Source: Phyllobacterium bourgognense
Lineage (GTDB): Bacteria; Pseudomonadota; Alphaproteobacteria; Rhizobiales; Rhizobiaceae
Assembly (NCBI RefSeq): GCF_003337575.1
Contig: NZ_QPJM01000009.1
Coordinates: forward strand, 146,143-210,142
Direction of reading: 5' to 3'
Length of the DNA stretch: 64,000 nt
Shown here: positions 1-8,542 of the stretch, one piece after another
Layout of the letters: every line of letters starts with the position of its first letter
Numbering within the stretch: position 1 is the stretch's first letter
Position numbers and translations under genes: made by a program
Notes under the pieces: generated by a model
The model's database searches: none
The model's input: the letters and a program-made list of their open reading frames with translations, nothing else
What the model was told of the DNA's origin: nothing

Positions 1-1032
1 TTCGATGAGCCGACCGCGTCGCTGACACCGTTCGAAACGGAAGCGCTGCTGAAGGTCATCCGCGACCTTCGGGACAGGGGCGTGGCCATCCTTTATATCT
101 CGCATCGCCTGCCGGAAGTCGGCGCCATCGCCGACCGCATCACGGTGCTGCGCGACGGCAAGCTTATTGCCACACGCGAAGCTTCAGAATTGCAGCCGGT
201 GGATATGGCGCGACTGATGGTCGGGCGTGACATGTCGAAGCTCTATCCGGAGCGCGAAGATACGGCGAGCCATCAGAACGTATTGGAGGTCCAGAACTTC
301 CATGTTCCCGGATATGCACGCGATGCATCGTTCACCTTGCGCAAAGGCGAGATTTTGGGCTTTGCCGGGCTGATCGGCGCTGGCCGGACCGAGCTTCTCG
401 AAGGCATCGTCGGGTTGCGCACCGGCCATGGCGAGGTCAAGCTCAATGGCAATCCGGTCAAGTTCAAGACGGTGCGCGACAGCATGGCTGCGGGCATCGT
501 TTACCTGAGCGAAGATCGCAAGGGCAAAGGGCTGCTCCTCGCCCAGGATCTGCGCACCAATCTTACGCTGGCAACGCTGGAGAAGTTCACCAGGGGTCCA
601 CTCATCGAGCGCAAGCGCGAAGATAACAGCCTCGACAAGGCGATCAGCGATTTCGACATTCGTGCACGCCGCCGCGACCTTCTCGCCGGACAGCTCTCCG
701 GCGGCAACCAGCAAAAGCTGCTACTCGCCAAGATGATGCTGCTTGAGCCCAGCATCGTCATTATAGATGAACCGACACGCGGCATCGACATCGGCACCAA
801 GGAACAGATCTATAAATTCATTTCCGATCTCGCCAAAACTGGCAAATCGGTCATCGTGATCTCCTCGGAGATGCAGGAACTCATCGGCATATGCCACCGC
901 ATACTTGTCATGCGTTCGTCACGCATTGTCGGCGAGGTTACGGGCGAGGCAATGACCGAAGACGAAATCGTCGTCTACGCCACTGGCGTCAAAATCAACG
1001 AAGCAGAGCTTTACTCGGCGGGGAACGCATGA
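1..1032 (+). CDS. Sugar ABC transporter ATP-binding protein (5' truncated by window edge)
   Basis: This is the end of a two-domain sugar-importer ATPase of the RbsA/MglA (CUT2) type. The reading frame is open from base 1, where FDEPTASLT is the Walker B and D-loop of the first nucleotide-binding domain. The second domain follows, with its degenerate A-loop region, the signature LSGGNQQK near 670-720 and Walker B IIDEPTRGID near 760-790. About 150-170 N-terminal residues lie outside the window. The TGA overlaps the permease ATG (ATGA), so the two are translationally coupled. It powers uptake through the following permease and binding protein. The substrate cannot be read from the sequence; a pentose, hexose or polyol is expected for this family. 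Confidence 0.93.
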   Translation, partial: FDEPTASLTPFETEALLKVIRDLRDRGVAILYISHRLPEVGAIADRITVLRDGKLIATREASELQPVDMARLMVGRDMSKLYPEREDTASHQNVLEVQNFHVPGYARDASFTLRKGEILGFAGLIGAGRTELLEGIVGLRTGHGEVKLNGNPVKFKTVRDSMAAGIVYLSEDRKGKGLLLAQDLRTNLTLATLEKFTRGPLIERKREDNSLDKAISDFDIRARRRDLLAGQLSGGNQQKLLLAKMMLLEPSIVIIDEPTRGIDIGTKEQIYKFISDLAKTGKSVIVISSEMQELIGICHRILVMRSSRIVGEVTGEAMTEDEIVVYATGVKINEAELYSAGNA

Positions 1033-2039
1033 CCGACACGAAAACAATCACCGACACACGCGGTTTTGGCCGCAAGCTGGCGGATCTCGACAAGACGGCC
1101 GTAGCGCCATTCCTGGCGCTTGCCGCGTTGTTCGTTCTCGGGGCGCTGGTCAATCCAAATTTCCTGTCGATCGACAATCTGCTCAACGTCCTCACCCGGT
1201 CATCCTTCATTGCCATCATTGCGATTGGCGCGACATTCGTCATCTCAGCCGGCGGTCTCGATCTGTCGGTTGGCTCCATGGCGGCGCTTGTCGCCGGCAT
1301 CATGATCCTGTTCCTGAACTCGGCCTCCATAGACGGTGACGTGGCCATGCTGGCCACGGGCATTGTCGTTGCGCTCGGTGTCGGCGCTCTTGCGGGACTG
1401 CTTAACGGCGCCGTTATCACCATCGGCAAGATAGAGCCCTTCATCGTCACGCTGGGCACCATGGCGATCTTCCGGTCGGTCACGGTCTGGCTGGCGGATG
1501 GCGGTTCGATCGCGATGAAATCCATCGCGATGCGCAATATGTTCCGCCCGGTTTACACCGGGGTGTTTCTCGGCCTGCCAATACCGGTCTGGATCATCAT
1601 TGCAGCCGGTCTGCTCGGTGCTTTCATTCTCTACAAGACATCGTTCGGGCGGCACGTTATTGCCGTTGGCTCGAACGAGGATGTGGCAAAATATTCGGGA
1701 ATCCACGTCAATCGCGTCCGCGCCATGACCTACATCATTCAAGGCATCTGCGTCGCCATTGCCGTCGTCGTCTACGTCCCGCGCCTCGGCGCCGCGACCA
1801 CGACGACAGGCATGCTTTGGGAACTCCAGGCGATCACCGCAGTGGTCATCGGGGGAACAGCACTGCGTGGCGGTGTCGGCCGCATCTGGGGTACGATCTG
1901 CGGTGCATTCATGCTGGAGATCGTCGGCAACATCATGGTGCTGTCGAATATCGTCAGTGAATATCTGATCGGCGCGGTGCAGGGCACGATCATCATTATC
2001 GCCATGCTGGTGCAGCGCACCCTGCAAAAGAAGAAATAG
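1029..2039 (+). CDS. Sugar ABC transporter permease (RbsC/BPD_transp_2 family)
   Basis: Inner-membrane permease of 336 residues, normal for the RbsC family. It has about eight to ten hydrophobic segments and the family motif GGLDLSVGSMAALVAG near residues 75-90. The conserved loop LGTMAIFRSVT and the C-terminal AITAVVIGGTALRGGVG are also present. The ATG at 1029 overlaps the upstream TGA by four bases, so it is preferred over the long in-frame extension from 891, which only shadows the ATPase gene. It pairs with the ATPase upstream and the periplasmic binding protein downstream. Confidence 0.93.
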   Translation: MTDTKTITDTRGFGRKLADLDKTAVAPFLALAALFVLGALVNPNFLSIDNLLNVLTRSSFIAIIAIGATFVISAGGLDLSVGSMAALVAGIMILFLNSASIDGDVAMLATGIVVALGVGALAGLLNGAVITIGKIEPFIVTLGTMAIFRSVTVWLADGGSIAMKSIAMRNMFRPVYTGVFLGLPIPVWIIIAAGLLGAFILYKTSFGRHVIAVGSNEDVAKYSGIHVNRVRAMTYIIQGICVAIAVVVYVPRLGAATTTTGMLWELQAITAVVIGGTALRGGVGRIWGTICGAFMLEIVGNIMVLSNIVSEYLIGAVQGTIIIIAMLVQRTLQKKK

Positions 2040-2150
2040 TCGGCAGACTATACACATAAGGGGCGCGAGGCTGCTCCTTCTAAGGGAACGGGGGGAAAGG
2101 GCCACCCACCGAGCCGCAATCAAGGCCCGAGCAAAATTGGGAGAAACCAA

Positions 2151-3095
2151 ATGCGTAAACTTTTGATCGGTCTTGTCGGGGCGGCGCTCGCTTCGACCAT
2201 GACCTTGGCCTACGCGCAGGACAAAGAGGTCAACATCGCCGTATCTATACCTGCAGCAGATCATGGTTGGACGGGCGGTGTTGTCTACCACGCCGAACGG
2301 GCCGCCAAGCTGCTTGAGGCTGCTCATCCGGGCCTCAAGATCACTATCAAAACTTCGCCTGATGGAGCATCGCAAGCGAACGCACTTGAAGATCTGACGA
2401 CGCAGGGCATCGACGCACTCGTTACCCTGCCACACAATTCCGACGAACTGACCGATCCATTGCGTCAGGTCAAGGAAAAGGGCGTATTCGTCACCGTGGT
2501 TGACCGCGCTCTGTCCGATCCGACGATTCAGGATCTTTACGTTGCCGGTAACAATCCCGAGCTCGGCCGCGTCGCCGGCGAATATCTCAAGGACACGCTG
2601 AAGACCGGTGACGTCGTTGTTATCCGTGGTCTGCCGATCGTCATCGACGAAGAGCGGCAGAAGGGTTTTGACGATGCAATCGCCGGCAGCGGCATCAAGG
2701 TTCTCGACAAGCAATTTGGCAACTGGTCACGCGATGATGCCTTCAAGATCATGCAGGACTACCTGACCAAGTTTCCCAAGATCGACGCCGTATGGTGCCA
2801 GGATGACGATATGGCTGTCGGCGTGCTCGAGGCCATCGATCAGGCCAAGCGCACCGACATCAAGTTGGTCATCGGTGGCGCCGGTATGAAGGACATGATC
2901 AAGCGCGTTGCCGACGGTGATGCGATGACACCGATCAACGTGCTTTATCCGCCTTCAATGATTGCGACGGCAATGGAGCTCACGGTCGCAAACTTCTATG
3001 ACCAGGTCCCTGTGCGCGGCAAGTACATCCTCGATGCCACACTGGTTACCAAGGACAACGCCAAGGAATTCTATTTCCCGGATTCGCCCTTCTAA
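2151..3095 (+). CDS. Periplasmic sugar-binding protein of the ABC transporter
   Basis: A 314-residue Peripla_BP_4 (RbsB-like) protein. A Sec signal peptide ends near LAYAQ at residues 19-23. The mature part keeps the bilobed-fold hallmarks: AVSIPAADHGWTGGV at the first strand, ALVTLPHN, VVDRAL and VWCQDDDMAVG. A clear ribosome site (GGGAG) lies about ten bases before the ATG. The gene follows the permease after 111 bp and ends at a strong rho-independent terminator, so it is the last gene of the operon. It delivers substrate to the permease; the sugar is unknown. In this operon the binding protein comes last, whereas in the frc locus of this window it comes first. Confidence 0.92.
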   Translation: MRKLLIGLVGAALASTMTLAYAQDKEVNIAVSIPAADHGWTGGVVYHAERAAKLLEAAHPGLKITIKTSPDGASQANALEDLTTQGIDALVTLPHNSDELTDPLRQVKEKGVFVTVVDRALSDPTIQDLYVAGNNPELGRVAGEYLKDTLKTGDVVVIRGLPIVIDEERQKGFDDAIAGSGIKVLDKQFGNWSRDDAFKIMQDYLTKFPKIDAVWCQDDDMAVGVLEAIDQAKRTDIKLVIGGAGMKDMIKRVADGDAMTPINVLYPPSMIATAMELTVANFYDQVPVRGKYILDATLVTKDNAKEFYFPDSPF

Positions 3096-3119
3096 GATCA
3101 GCTATCCAACTTCAAACGA

Positions 3120-3145
3120 AAGGGCCCGCAAGGGCCCTTTTTTGT
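3120..3145 (+). terminator. Rho-independent terminator of the sugar ABC operon
   Basis: Perfect 8-bp stem AAGGGCCC / GGGCCCTT with a GCAA tetraloop, followed by a T run, 24 bp after the stop codon of the binding-protein gene. Confidence 0.9.
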
Positions 3146-3392
3146 TTGGCCAGGGTTGGCGCCGGGGGGACTCTAACCCCGACGCCACCCTGTTGCGGCA
3201 AGCAGGAATATGGCTGTAACAGCGGTCATGCTATGGCCAAGGCTTGCTGCAAATTGACAGCTCTTTTTAACTTGAGTTGTTGACTCTTGTTTCAATTGAG
3301 TAATAAAGATGAATAAGATAGTCAAGTTTAAATAAGAGGGATAATGCGAGCAGCGCTGTCCCGGACAAAAGGAACAGAAAAGGCCCACTGCC
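3146..3392. promoter_or_regulatory. Intergenic leader of the haem-uptake genes, possible iron-responsive promoter
   Basis: There is no gene here. The AT-rich part at 3250-3345 is the likely hemP/hmu promoter. It contains TTGACTCTTGTTTCAA at 3280-3295, whose ends TTGA/TCAA are inverted with an 8-base spacer. This is close to, but not the same as, the TGA-N9-TCA rhizobial iron-responsive (RirA) operator. I see no clear Irr or Fur box. Haem-uptake genes of rhizobia are iron regulated, so a RirA-type site is expected, but this assignment is weak. Confidence 0.35.
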
Positions 3393-3602
3393 ATGTCCCC
3401 ACGTCAAATCATCGATATGCAGGTGCGTCTCCCCAACACTACGCCGGTGCGCGCCAATTTTTCCGCGCCGATACAAAAGGACATCCGCGTCTACGGTAGC
3501 GACATCCTTTTCGACGGCACCAATGAAGTTGGCATTGAACACGCTGGCTCGCTCTACCGACTCAAAATCACCCGGCAGGGCAAACTGATCCTCAATAAGT
3601 AA
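3393..3602 (+). CDS. hemP: HemP/HmuP small haem-uptake protein
   Basis: A 69-residue protein with the HemP-domain C-terminus: a variable N-terminal arm, then SDILFDGTNEVGIEHAG and YRLKITRQGKLILNK. The family pattern is a short beta-rich domain ending in a Gly-Lys-Leu-Ile-Leu run. In Sinorhizobium the homologue HmuP is a co-activator needed for expression of the haem receptor. Its place immediately before hmuS fits the rhizobial order hmuP-S-T-U-V. No outer-membrane haem receptor gene is in this window, so the receptor must be encoded elsewhere. The start could also be the internal Met at residue 9; the recognisable domain is unaffected. Confidence 0.88.
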   Translation: MSPRQIIDMQVRLPNTTPVRANFSAPIQKDIRVYGSDILFDGTNEVGIEHAGSLYRLKITRQGKLILNK

Positions 3603-3624
3603 TTCCCATCAGCAGGCTAGAAAC

Positions 3625-4683
3625 ATGACTGACGCAGTAAAACCAACACCCGAGGCAATTCGGCAGGCGAGGGCTGAGAACCCGAAAATGCGCGAGCGCG
3701 ACCTTGCGCAGCAGCTGCAGATCTCGGAAGCCGAGCTGGTGGCCGCCTATTGCGGGATCAATGTCGTTCGTATCAACCCGCACATCGAAACCTTTCTGAC
3801 TGAAATCGAATCGCTTGGCGAAGTGATGGCGCTCACCCGCAACGAGAGCGCCGTCCATGAGAAGATCGGTGTTTATGACAAGCCGATCGTCGGCAAGCAC
3901 GCCTCGATGCTGCTCGGCGAGCAGATCGATATGCGGCTTTTTCCCAATGCCTGGGCACATGGCTTTGCCGTCGAAAAGCCGGACGGCGAAGACGTTCGCC
4001 GCAGTCTGCAATTCTTCGATGCAGCCGGGGAGGCCATCCACAAGATCCACCTTCGCCCAGCCTCCAATCTGGAAGCCTACCAGGCTCTCGTCGCCAAACT
4101 TCGTCTTGATGATCAATCACAGTCTGTGCAACTGACAGCCCTGCCGAAGCCGGAGGAAAAGACCTTCGAGCTTGACGAGCTCGACGCTTCAGGCTTGCGC
4201 GACCGCTGGACCCAGATGAAGGATGTCCACGAATTCTTCGGCATCCTGCGTTCGTTGAAGATGACACGCCATCAGGCGGTGCAGGTAATCGGACAGGATT
4301 ACGCGTGGCAACTCGACACGGCCGCATTGACAACAATGATGCACGACGCCGCGCAGGAGCAACTGCCGATCATGTGCTTTATCGGCAATCGCGGCTGCAT
4401 CCAGATTCATTCGGGACCCATTCAAAACGTGAAGCCAATGGGTCCGTGGATCAACATCCTCGACGAAACCTTTCATATGCATCTGCGTACTGATCACATC
4501 GCGGAGTTGTGGGCCGTGCGCAAGCCTACCAAGGACGGGCATGTTACCTCGCTCGAAGCCTATGGCGCAGAGGGCGACATGATCGTCCAGTTCTTCGGCA
4601 AGCGCCATGAAGGCTCCGGCGAACGTGGCGATTGGCGACAGCTCGTCGAAACGCTGCCACGCCTCATGCGTGCTGCGGCATAG
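3625..4683 (+). CDS. hmuS: Haemin-degrading factor HmuS (HemS/ChuX family)
   Basis: A 352-residue cytoplasmic haem-binding protein made of two repeated HemS-like halves, roughly residues 20-180 and 200-345. The second half carries FIGNRGCIQIHSG and the stretch DETFHMHLRTDHIAELW, which holds candidate haem-ligand histidines. HmuS/HemS proteins accept haem delivered by the HmuTUV transporter and take part in its breakdown or trafficking. It starts 22 bp after hemP and is followed after about 8 bp by hmuT, so the whole group is probably one iron-controlled transcript. Confidence 0.93.
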   Translation: MTDAVKPTPEAIRQARAENPKMRERDLAQQLQISEAELVAAYCGINVVRINPHIETFLTEIESLGEVMALTRNESAVHEKIGVYDKPIVGKHASMLLGEQIDMRLFPNAWAHGFAVEKPDGEDVRRSLQFFDAAGEAIHKIHLRPASNLEAYQALVAKLRLDDQSQSVQLTALPKPEEKTFELDELDASGLRDRWTQMKDVHEFFGILRSLKMTRHQAVQVIGQDYAWQLDTAALTTMMHDAAQEQLPIMCFIGNRGCIQIHSGPIQNVKPMGPWINILDETFHMHLRTDHIAELWAVRKPTKDGHVTSLEAYGAEGDMIVQFFGKRHEGSGERGDWRQLVETLPRLMRAAA

Positions 4684-4691
4684 GAATGACA

Positions 4692-5570
4692 ATGAACAGA
4701 TTCCCCCTCATGGTGGCAGCGCTCGGCATTCTGGCGCTGCCAGCCGTTGCGATGGCAGAAGAGATTTCCGGCCCCATTCCCGATGCAAGCCGTGTAGTCT
4801 CCATCGGCGGGTCGATCACCGAAATCATCTATGATCTGGGTGAGGAGGGGCGGCTGGTCGGTCGCGATACCACCAGCGTTTTCCCCGAAGCTGCGCACAA
4901 GATTCCCGATGTCGGATACATGCGTGCGTTGTCGCCGGAAGGCGTCCTGTCGATCAACCCGACTGCGATCATTGCCGTTGAGGGTTCAGGCCCGCGTGAA
5001 GCCATCGACGTATTGAAAAAAGCCAGCGTACCTTTCGTGTTCGTTCCGGAAAACTACACGGCCGAAAGCGTGTCGGAAAAAATCCGGATCGTCGGCAAGG
5101 CACTCGGCGTCGATGACAAGGCCGAGAAGCTATCTGCCAAAATCGAGCAGAAATTGGCGGCGGCGAAAGCCGAAACCAAAGATATCAAGACCCGCAAACG
5201 TGTGCTCTTCGTCCTCAGTACAACAGGCGGAAAAATCATGGCAGCAGGCACCAAGACGGCTGCCGACGGCATCATCGAACTTGCAGGCGCTGACAACGTC
5301 GTCACCGGGTATTCCGGCTACAAGACAATGACAGAGGAAGCGATCCTCACGGCGCAGCCGGATGTCATTCTCGTGATGGATATCCACGGGCCGCGCGCTA
5401 CAACCGACGCGGATCTTCTCGCCAACAAGGCGATTGCAGCAACGCCTGCCGGTCAAGCAAAGAACATTGTGCGCATGGGCGGGCAGTATCTGCTCGGCTT
5501 CGGACCACGAACGGCAGAGGCTGTGCACGATCTTGCCAAGGCATTCTACGGATCTGAAGTGAGCCAATGA
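4692..5570 (+). CDS. hmuT: Haem ABC transporter periplasmic binding protein HmuT
   Basis: A 292-residue class III (helical-backbone) binding protein. The N-terminus from the ATG at 4692 is a good signal peptide, cleaved near AVAMAEE. An ATG two codons upstream is equally in frame. The mature protein has the TroA/BtuF-like opening RVVSIGGSITEIIYDLG and then VGRDTTSVFPEAA, typical of haem-binding HmuT/PhuT proteins. The stop codon overlaps the hmuU start. It carries haem across the periplasm to HmuUV. Confidence 0.92.
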   Translation: MNRFPLMVAALGILALPAVAMAEEISGPIPDASRVVSIGGSITEIIYDLGEEGRLVGRDTTSVFPEAAHKIPDVGYMRALSPEGVLSINPTAIIAVEGSGPREAIDVLKKASVPFVFVPENYTAESVSEKIRIVGKALGVDDKAEKLSAKIEQKLAAAKAETKDIKTRKRVLFVLSTTGGKIMAAGTKTAADGIIELAGADNVVTGYSGYKTMTEEAILTAQPDVILVMDIHGPRATTDADLLANKAIAATPAGQAKNIVRMGGQYLLGFGPRTAEAVHDLAKAFYGSEVSQ

Positions 5571-6682
5571 GCGAGTCTGTGTTGGTGAGGCCTGTGGCTC
5601 TTCGGTCGGGACAAGGCAAAACCCGTGCGGACGGCGACCGTTCATTTCTGGCGAAGGGCGTTATCGTCGTGCTGGGTTTCGCACTGCTGGCGACGATGCT
5701 GTTCAGTCTTACGGCCGGCGCATCCGACGCTTCGGTCATATCTGTTGTCCACGCTTTGATTCGAGGCGCAAGCAGTGACGATAGTGTCCTTTCCCTGCGG
5801 GACAGCATCATCATCTGGGATATAAGGTTGCCGCGCATTATTCTCGGCGCGATGATCGGAGCGTCGCTTGCTGTCTCCGGTGCGGTGATGCAGGGATTGT
5901 TTCGCAATCCGCTTGCGGATCCCGGCATTGTCGGCGTCTCCGCGGGTGCAGGTCTTGGCGCTGTCAGCGTTATTGTCCTTGGCACGACGGTTCTCACACC
6001 GTTCATTTCGACCTTCGGTATATTTGCCCTGCCGATTGCCGCCTTTATCGGCGCCCTGGTTTTCACGCTCATTCTCTATGGCGTCGCCACGCGGCGCGGA
6101 CAAACCTCCATCGCGACAATGCTCCTGGCCGGTATTGCACTTGGCGCCATGGCCATGGCGTACATAGGCCTCCTGACATTTCTCGCCGATGACAGGCAGC
6201 TCCGCGATCTGACATTCTGGACACTGGGTTCACTCGCCGGTTCCAATTGGACCAAGATGTCTACGGCTGGTCCCTTTATCGTGTTGGCGCTGCTGGTTTC
6301 TCCCTTTCTTGGGCGCGGCCTCAATGCTCTCGCACTTGGTGAAGCCTCGGCAAGCCACCTTGGCATTCCGGTCCAGCGTTTCAAGCGCGTGGCCATCATT
6401 GTGGTCGCTGCCGCAACGGGTGCTTCCGTTGCCGTCAGCGGTGGCATCGGCTTCGTCGGCGTCGTCGTGCCGCATCTGCTTCGGCTGGTCATAGGACCGG
6501 ACCATCGCTATCTGCTCCCGGCATCCGCACTTCTGGGTGCGAGCCTGCTGCTGCTCGCGGACGCCGTCAGCCGCACCATCGTCGCACCTTCGGAATTGCC
6601 GATCGGCATCGTTACGGCCGCCGTCGGTGCGCCCTTCTTCCTGTGGATATTGCTGCGCCGCCGCGGCATTGTGGATCTTTGA
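5567..6682 (+). CDS. hmuU: Haem ABC transporter permease HmuU
   Basis: A 371-residue FecCD-family permease with about ten membrane spans. It shows the family block IRLPRIILGAMIGASLAVSGAV near residues 85-105, then MQGLFRNPLADPGIVGVSAG. Further on are GGIGFVGVVVPHLLR and the C-terminal GAPFFLWILLRRR. The ATG lies inside the hmuT stop (ATGA). The N-terminal 30 residues before the first span are longer than in many homologues but sit in the same frame, with no better start nearby. Confidence 0.93.
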   Translation: MSESVLVRPVALRSGQGKTRADGDRSFLAKGVIVVLGFALLATMLFSLTAGASDASVISVVHALIRGASSDDSVLSLRDSIIIWDIRLPRIILGAMIGASLAVSGAVMQGLFRNPLADPGIVGVSAGAGLGAVSVIVLGTTVLTPFISTFGIFALPIAAFIGALVFTLILYGVATRRGQTSIATMLLAGIALGAMAMAYIGLLTFLADDRQLRDLTFWTLGSLAGSNWTKMSTAGPFIVLALLVSPFLGRGLNALALGEASASHLGIPVQRFKRVAIIVVAAATGASVAVSGGIGFVGVVVPHLLRLVIGPDHRYLLPASALLGASLLLLADAVSRTIVAPSELPIGIVTAAVGAPFFLWILLRRRGIVDL

Positions 6683-6684
6683 CC

Positions 6685-7476
6685 ATGATCAGCCTTTCCG
6701 ACGTCAACGTCATGCTTGGACGCAAGGCCATCGTCAAAGATGCGAGTTTCGATGCTCAGGCGGGGGAACTGACTGTCATTGTCGGCCCGAACGGTTCTGG
6801 CAAGACGACGCTGATGCGGGCGCTTTCCGGCGATCTGCCTTTCACCGGCCGCATAACGATCAACGGGCACTCGCTCGGCCATCTGAAACCATGGCAGATG
6901 GCCGCCATGCGGGCGATCCTGCCGCAATCGACCTCGCTGTCCTTTCCGTTCACCGTTCGCGAGATCGTCAGGCTCGGGCTTACCAGCGGCCGTTCCGGCG
7001 CGACACATGATGTCGTCGAAAACCTTCCGGACGAGGCGCTGGCGCTCGTCGATCTTGCCGGCTTTGGCGGCCGTTTCTACCAGGAGCTTTCCGGGGGCGA
7101 ACAGCAGCGCGTACAACTCGCGCGGGTTCTCTGTCAGGTCTGGCAACCCGTTCTCGATGGTCAGCCGCGCTTTCTCTTCCTCGACGAGCCCGTCTCCAGT
7201 CTTGATATCAAGCACCAGCTCATCATCATGCAGATCGCCCGCGCATTTGCCACGCGTGGCGGCGGGGTGATCGCAATCCTGCACGATCTCAATCTGACGT
7301 CGATGTACGCGGATCGCGTCGTGGTCATGCACGGTGGCACTATTGATAGCGTGGGTACACCCGCGGAGGTCCTTACAGACGACCGTATCCTGCGTGTCTA
7401 TGAGTGTGCCCTGAAAGTAGGCGCCTTGCCCGACAAGCATGTGCCGTTTGTCCTGCCGCAGTCGGCGGCGATGTGA
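6685..7476 (+). CDS. hmuV: Haem ABC transporter ATP-binding protein HmuV
   Basis: A 263-residue ABC ATPase. Walker A is GPNGSGKTTLMRALSG near residues 34-49, the signature LSGGEQQRVQLARVL is near 137-151, Walker B FLFLDEPVSSLD follows near 165-177, and the switch His is in AILHDLNLT. The insertion QVWQPVLDGQPR between signature and Walker B is characteristic of HmuV proteins. The ATG at 6685 begins 2 bp after the hmuU stop. This is the last gene of the haem-uptake group; the next gene is on the other strand. Confidence 0.93.
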   Translation: MISLSDVNVMLGRKAIVKDASFDAQAGELTVIVGPNGSGKTTLMRALSGDLPFTGRITINGHSLGHLKPWQMAAMRAILPQSTSLSFPFTVREIVRLGLTSGRSGATHDVVENLPDEALALVDLAGFGGRFYQELSGGEQQRVQLARVLCQVWQPVLDGQPRFLFLDEPVSSLDIKHQLIIMQIARAFATRGGGVIAILHDLNLTSMYADRVVVMHGGTIDSVGTPAEVLTDDRILRVYECALKVGALPDKHVPFVLPQSAAM

Positions 7477-7495
7477 CTCCTGGATCGCTGCCCGT

Positions 7496-7957
7496 CTATA
7501 AAAGTCTCGGGTCGAGCGTGAACGGCTCCAATGTGAGCACTTTGATCTCCGCCGCCAGCCGGTGCGAATGATTGATCAGCACGTTGATATCGGGCGAACC
7601 GGCAATAGGAACAATCGCTGACGGCACCATCAGCAGTGGCGTTGATTTGGCCTTGTGCCAATTGTCGCCCATGCCTTGGGTCAGGCCCTCCCACCGTCGC
7701 CAGTCCGATGGCAAGGATTGCACCGCGATGTTCTGGACGGGCATATCGTCCGGCACCTCATAGGTCACCATAACGAGCTCCGGCAAAAGTGTCGGATCTT
7801 CAACATGCACCAGCTTTTCAAGGACGCAAAGGGCGGGCGACGTCGCGCAATAGGTCACCGCATGGCCAACGCTGTTCCAGCGGCCATTGAACAACAGTCC
7901 ATAGCCGCCGTCCAAAGTCTCCGCATGCTGCTTGCCGGATAATCGCCAAAGCCGCAT
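7496..7957 (-). CDS. RES-domain toxin (NAD-depleting toxin family)
   Basis: A 153-residue RES-domain protein. It opens with MRLWRLSG and then GGYGLLFNGRWNSVGHAVTY, which supplies the conserved Arg of the RES triad, with Glu in CVLEKLV and a Ser further on. RES toxins such as MbcT and Res are ADP-ribosyltransferase-like enzymes that degrade NAD+ when not bound by an Xre/ParS-type antitoxin. The antitoxin gene lies just upstream on the same strand with a gap of 8 bp, the usual order for this system. It is convergent with hmuV. Confidence 0.88.
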   Translation of the reverse strand: MRLWRLSGKQHAETLDGGYGLLFNGRWNSVGHAVTYCATSPALCVLEKLVHVEDPTLLPELVMVTYEVPDDMPVQNIAVQSLPSDWRRWEGLTQGMGDNWHKAKSTPLLMVPSAIVPIAGSPDINVLINHSHRLAAEIKVLTLEPFTLDPRLL

Positions 7958-7965
7958 TAGAGCCT

Positions 7966-8403
7966 CTAGGCGGCTGCACCCCAGGCGATCTTGCCAAGAA
8001 TGGTTTCAATGACGCGTGCGCCAGCTTCCGTCTGGGCAATCACCAGCGGCGTTTCGCCGCCAAGTTCAGCCAGCGTTCGACGCAGCCAGCGGTTGGCTTT
8101 TTCCTTGTCGCCAAACGTTTCTTCAGCCAGTGTCTGGATACGCATCAAACGGACCGTCCTGTCGGACTCGTCAACAGTCAGCGGTTGCTTCTTGTCGGCG
8201 CGGTGCCGCCTTGTGCGCTGAGGAATAACGAACTGCTCGATTTCCTGATTGGTCAGTCCAGCAAGGGTCAAGCCTTTCAGAGCACTCAAAGGCAAACGAT
8301 TGCGAACAGCCATGGCGAGATCCGCCTGCGAGCGAACTTCAGATCCGAGTACCGGCGTCCCACCGAGCTTTCGGGCAACTTCCTCGACAATGACTTTTGA
8401 CAT
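7966..8403 (-). CDS. Antitoxin of the RES pair (DUF2384, Xre/MbcA/ParS family)
   Basis: A 145-residue protein. The C-terminal DUF2384 domain is clear: IQTLAEETFGDKEKANRWL, then LGGETPLVIAQTEAGARVIE, which ends in the segment that plugs the toxin active site. The N-terminal half holds the Xre-like HTH region around SALKGLTLAGLTNQEIEQFV. An ATG 16 codons upstream is in frame. I prefer 8403 because GGAG stands 7 bases before it and because the upstream ATG sits inside a palindrome (8445-8459) that looks like the autoregulatory operator. Confidence 0.85.
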   Translation of the reverse strand: MSKVIVEEVARKLGGTPVLGSEVRSQADLAMAVRNRLPLSALKGLTLAGLTNQEIEQFVIPQRTRRHRADKKQPLTVDESDRTVRLMRIQTLAEETFGDKEKANRWLRRTLAELGGETPLVIAQTEAGARVIETILGKIAWGAAA

Positions 8404-8444
8404 CCACGTGCTCCAGGCCTTTGCGGCAACTTGCTTGAATATAG

Positions 8445-8459
8445 ACGGCATATTGCCGT
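8445..8459. promoter_or_regulatory. Palindrome upstream of the RES/Xre pair, likely autoregulatory operator
   Basis: ACGGCA-tat-TGCCGT is a perfect 6-bp inverted repeat about 42 bp before the antitoxin start. Xre-type antitoxins usually repress their own promoter, so operator function is a reasonable inference. Confidence 0.55.
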
Positions 8460-8524
8460 TTTACAAGTCCGCGCGACCACCACAACTGCGACATATCATG
8501 CCGCCAACAGAATTGACTTGTTGA

Positions 8525-8542
8525 CATAAAGATATCTTTATG
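8525..8542. promoter_or_regulatory. Perfect 18-bp palindrome before metH, SahR-like operator
   Basis: CATAAAGATATCTTTATG is identical on both strands and is directly preceded by TTGA, which could belong to a -35 element. Palindromes centred on GATATC with AT-rich arms are bound by SahR, the ArsR-family regulator of methionine/SAH-cycle genes in Proteobacteria, and metH is a usual target. No ArsR-type gene is in the window, so the regulator would be encoded elsewhere. Confidence 0.65.

Noticed and set aside
3150..3190. tRNA-like 3' end on the minus strand (GGGGTTAGAGTCCCC)
   Set aside because: It resembles a T-arm, but no acceptor stem, D-arm or anticodon arm can be formed around it. At most it is a degenerate remnant.
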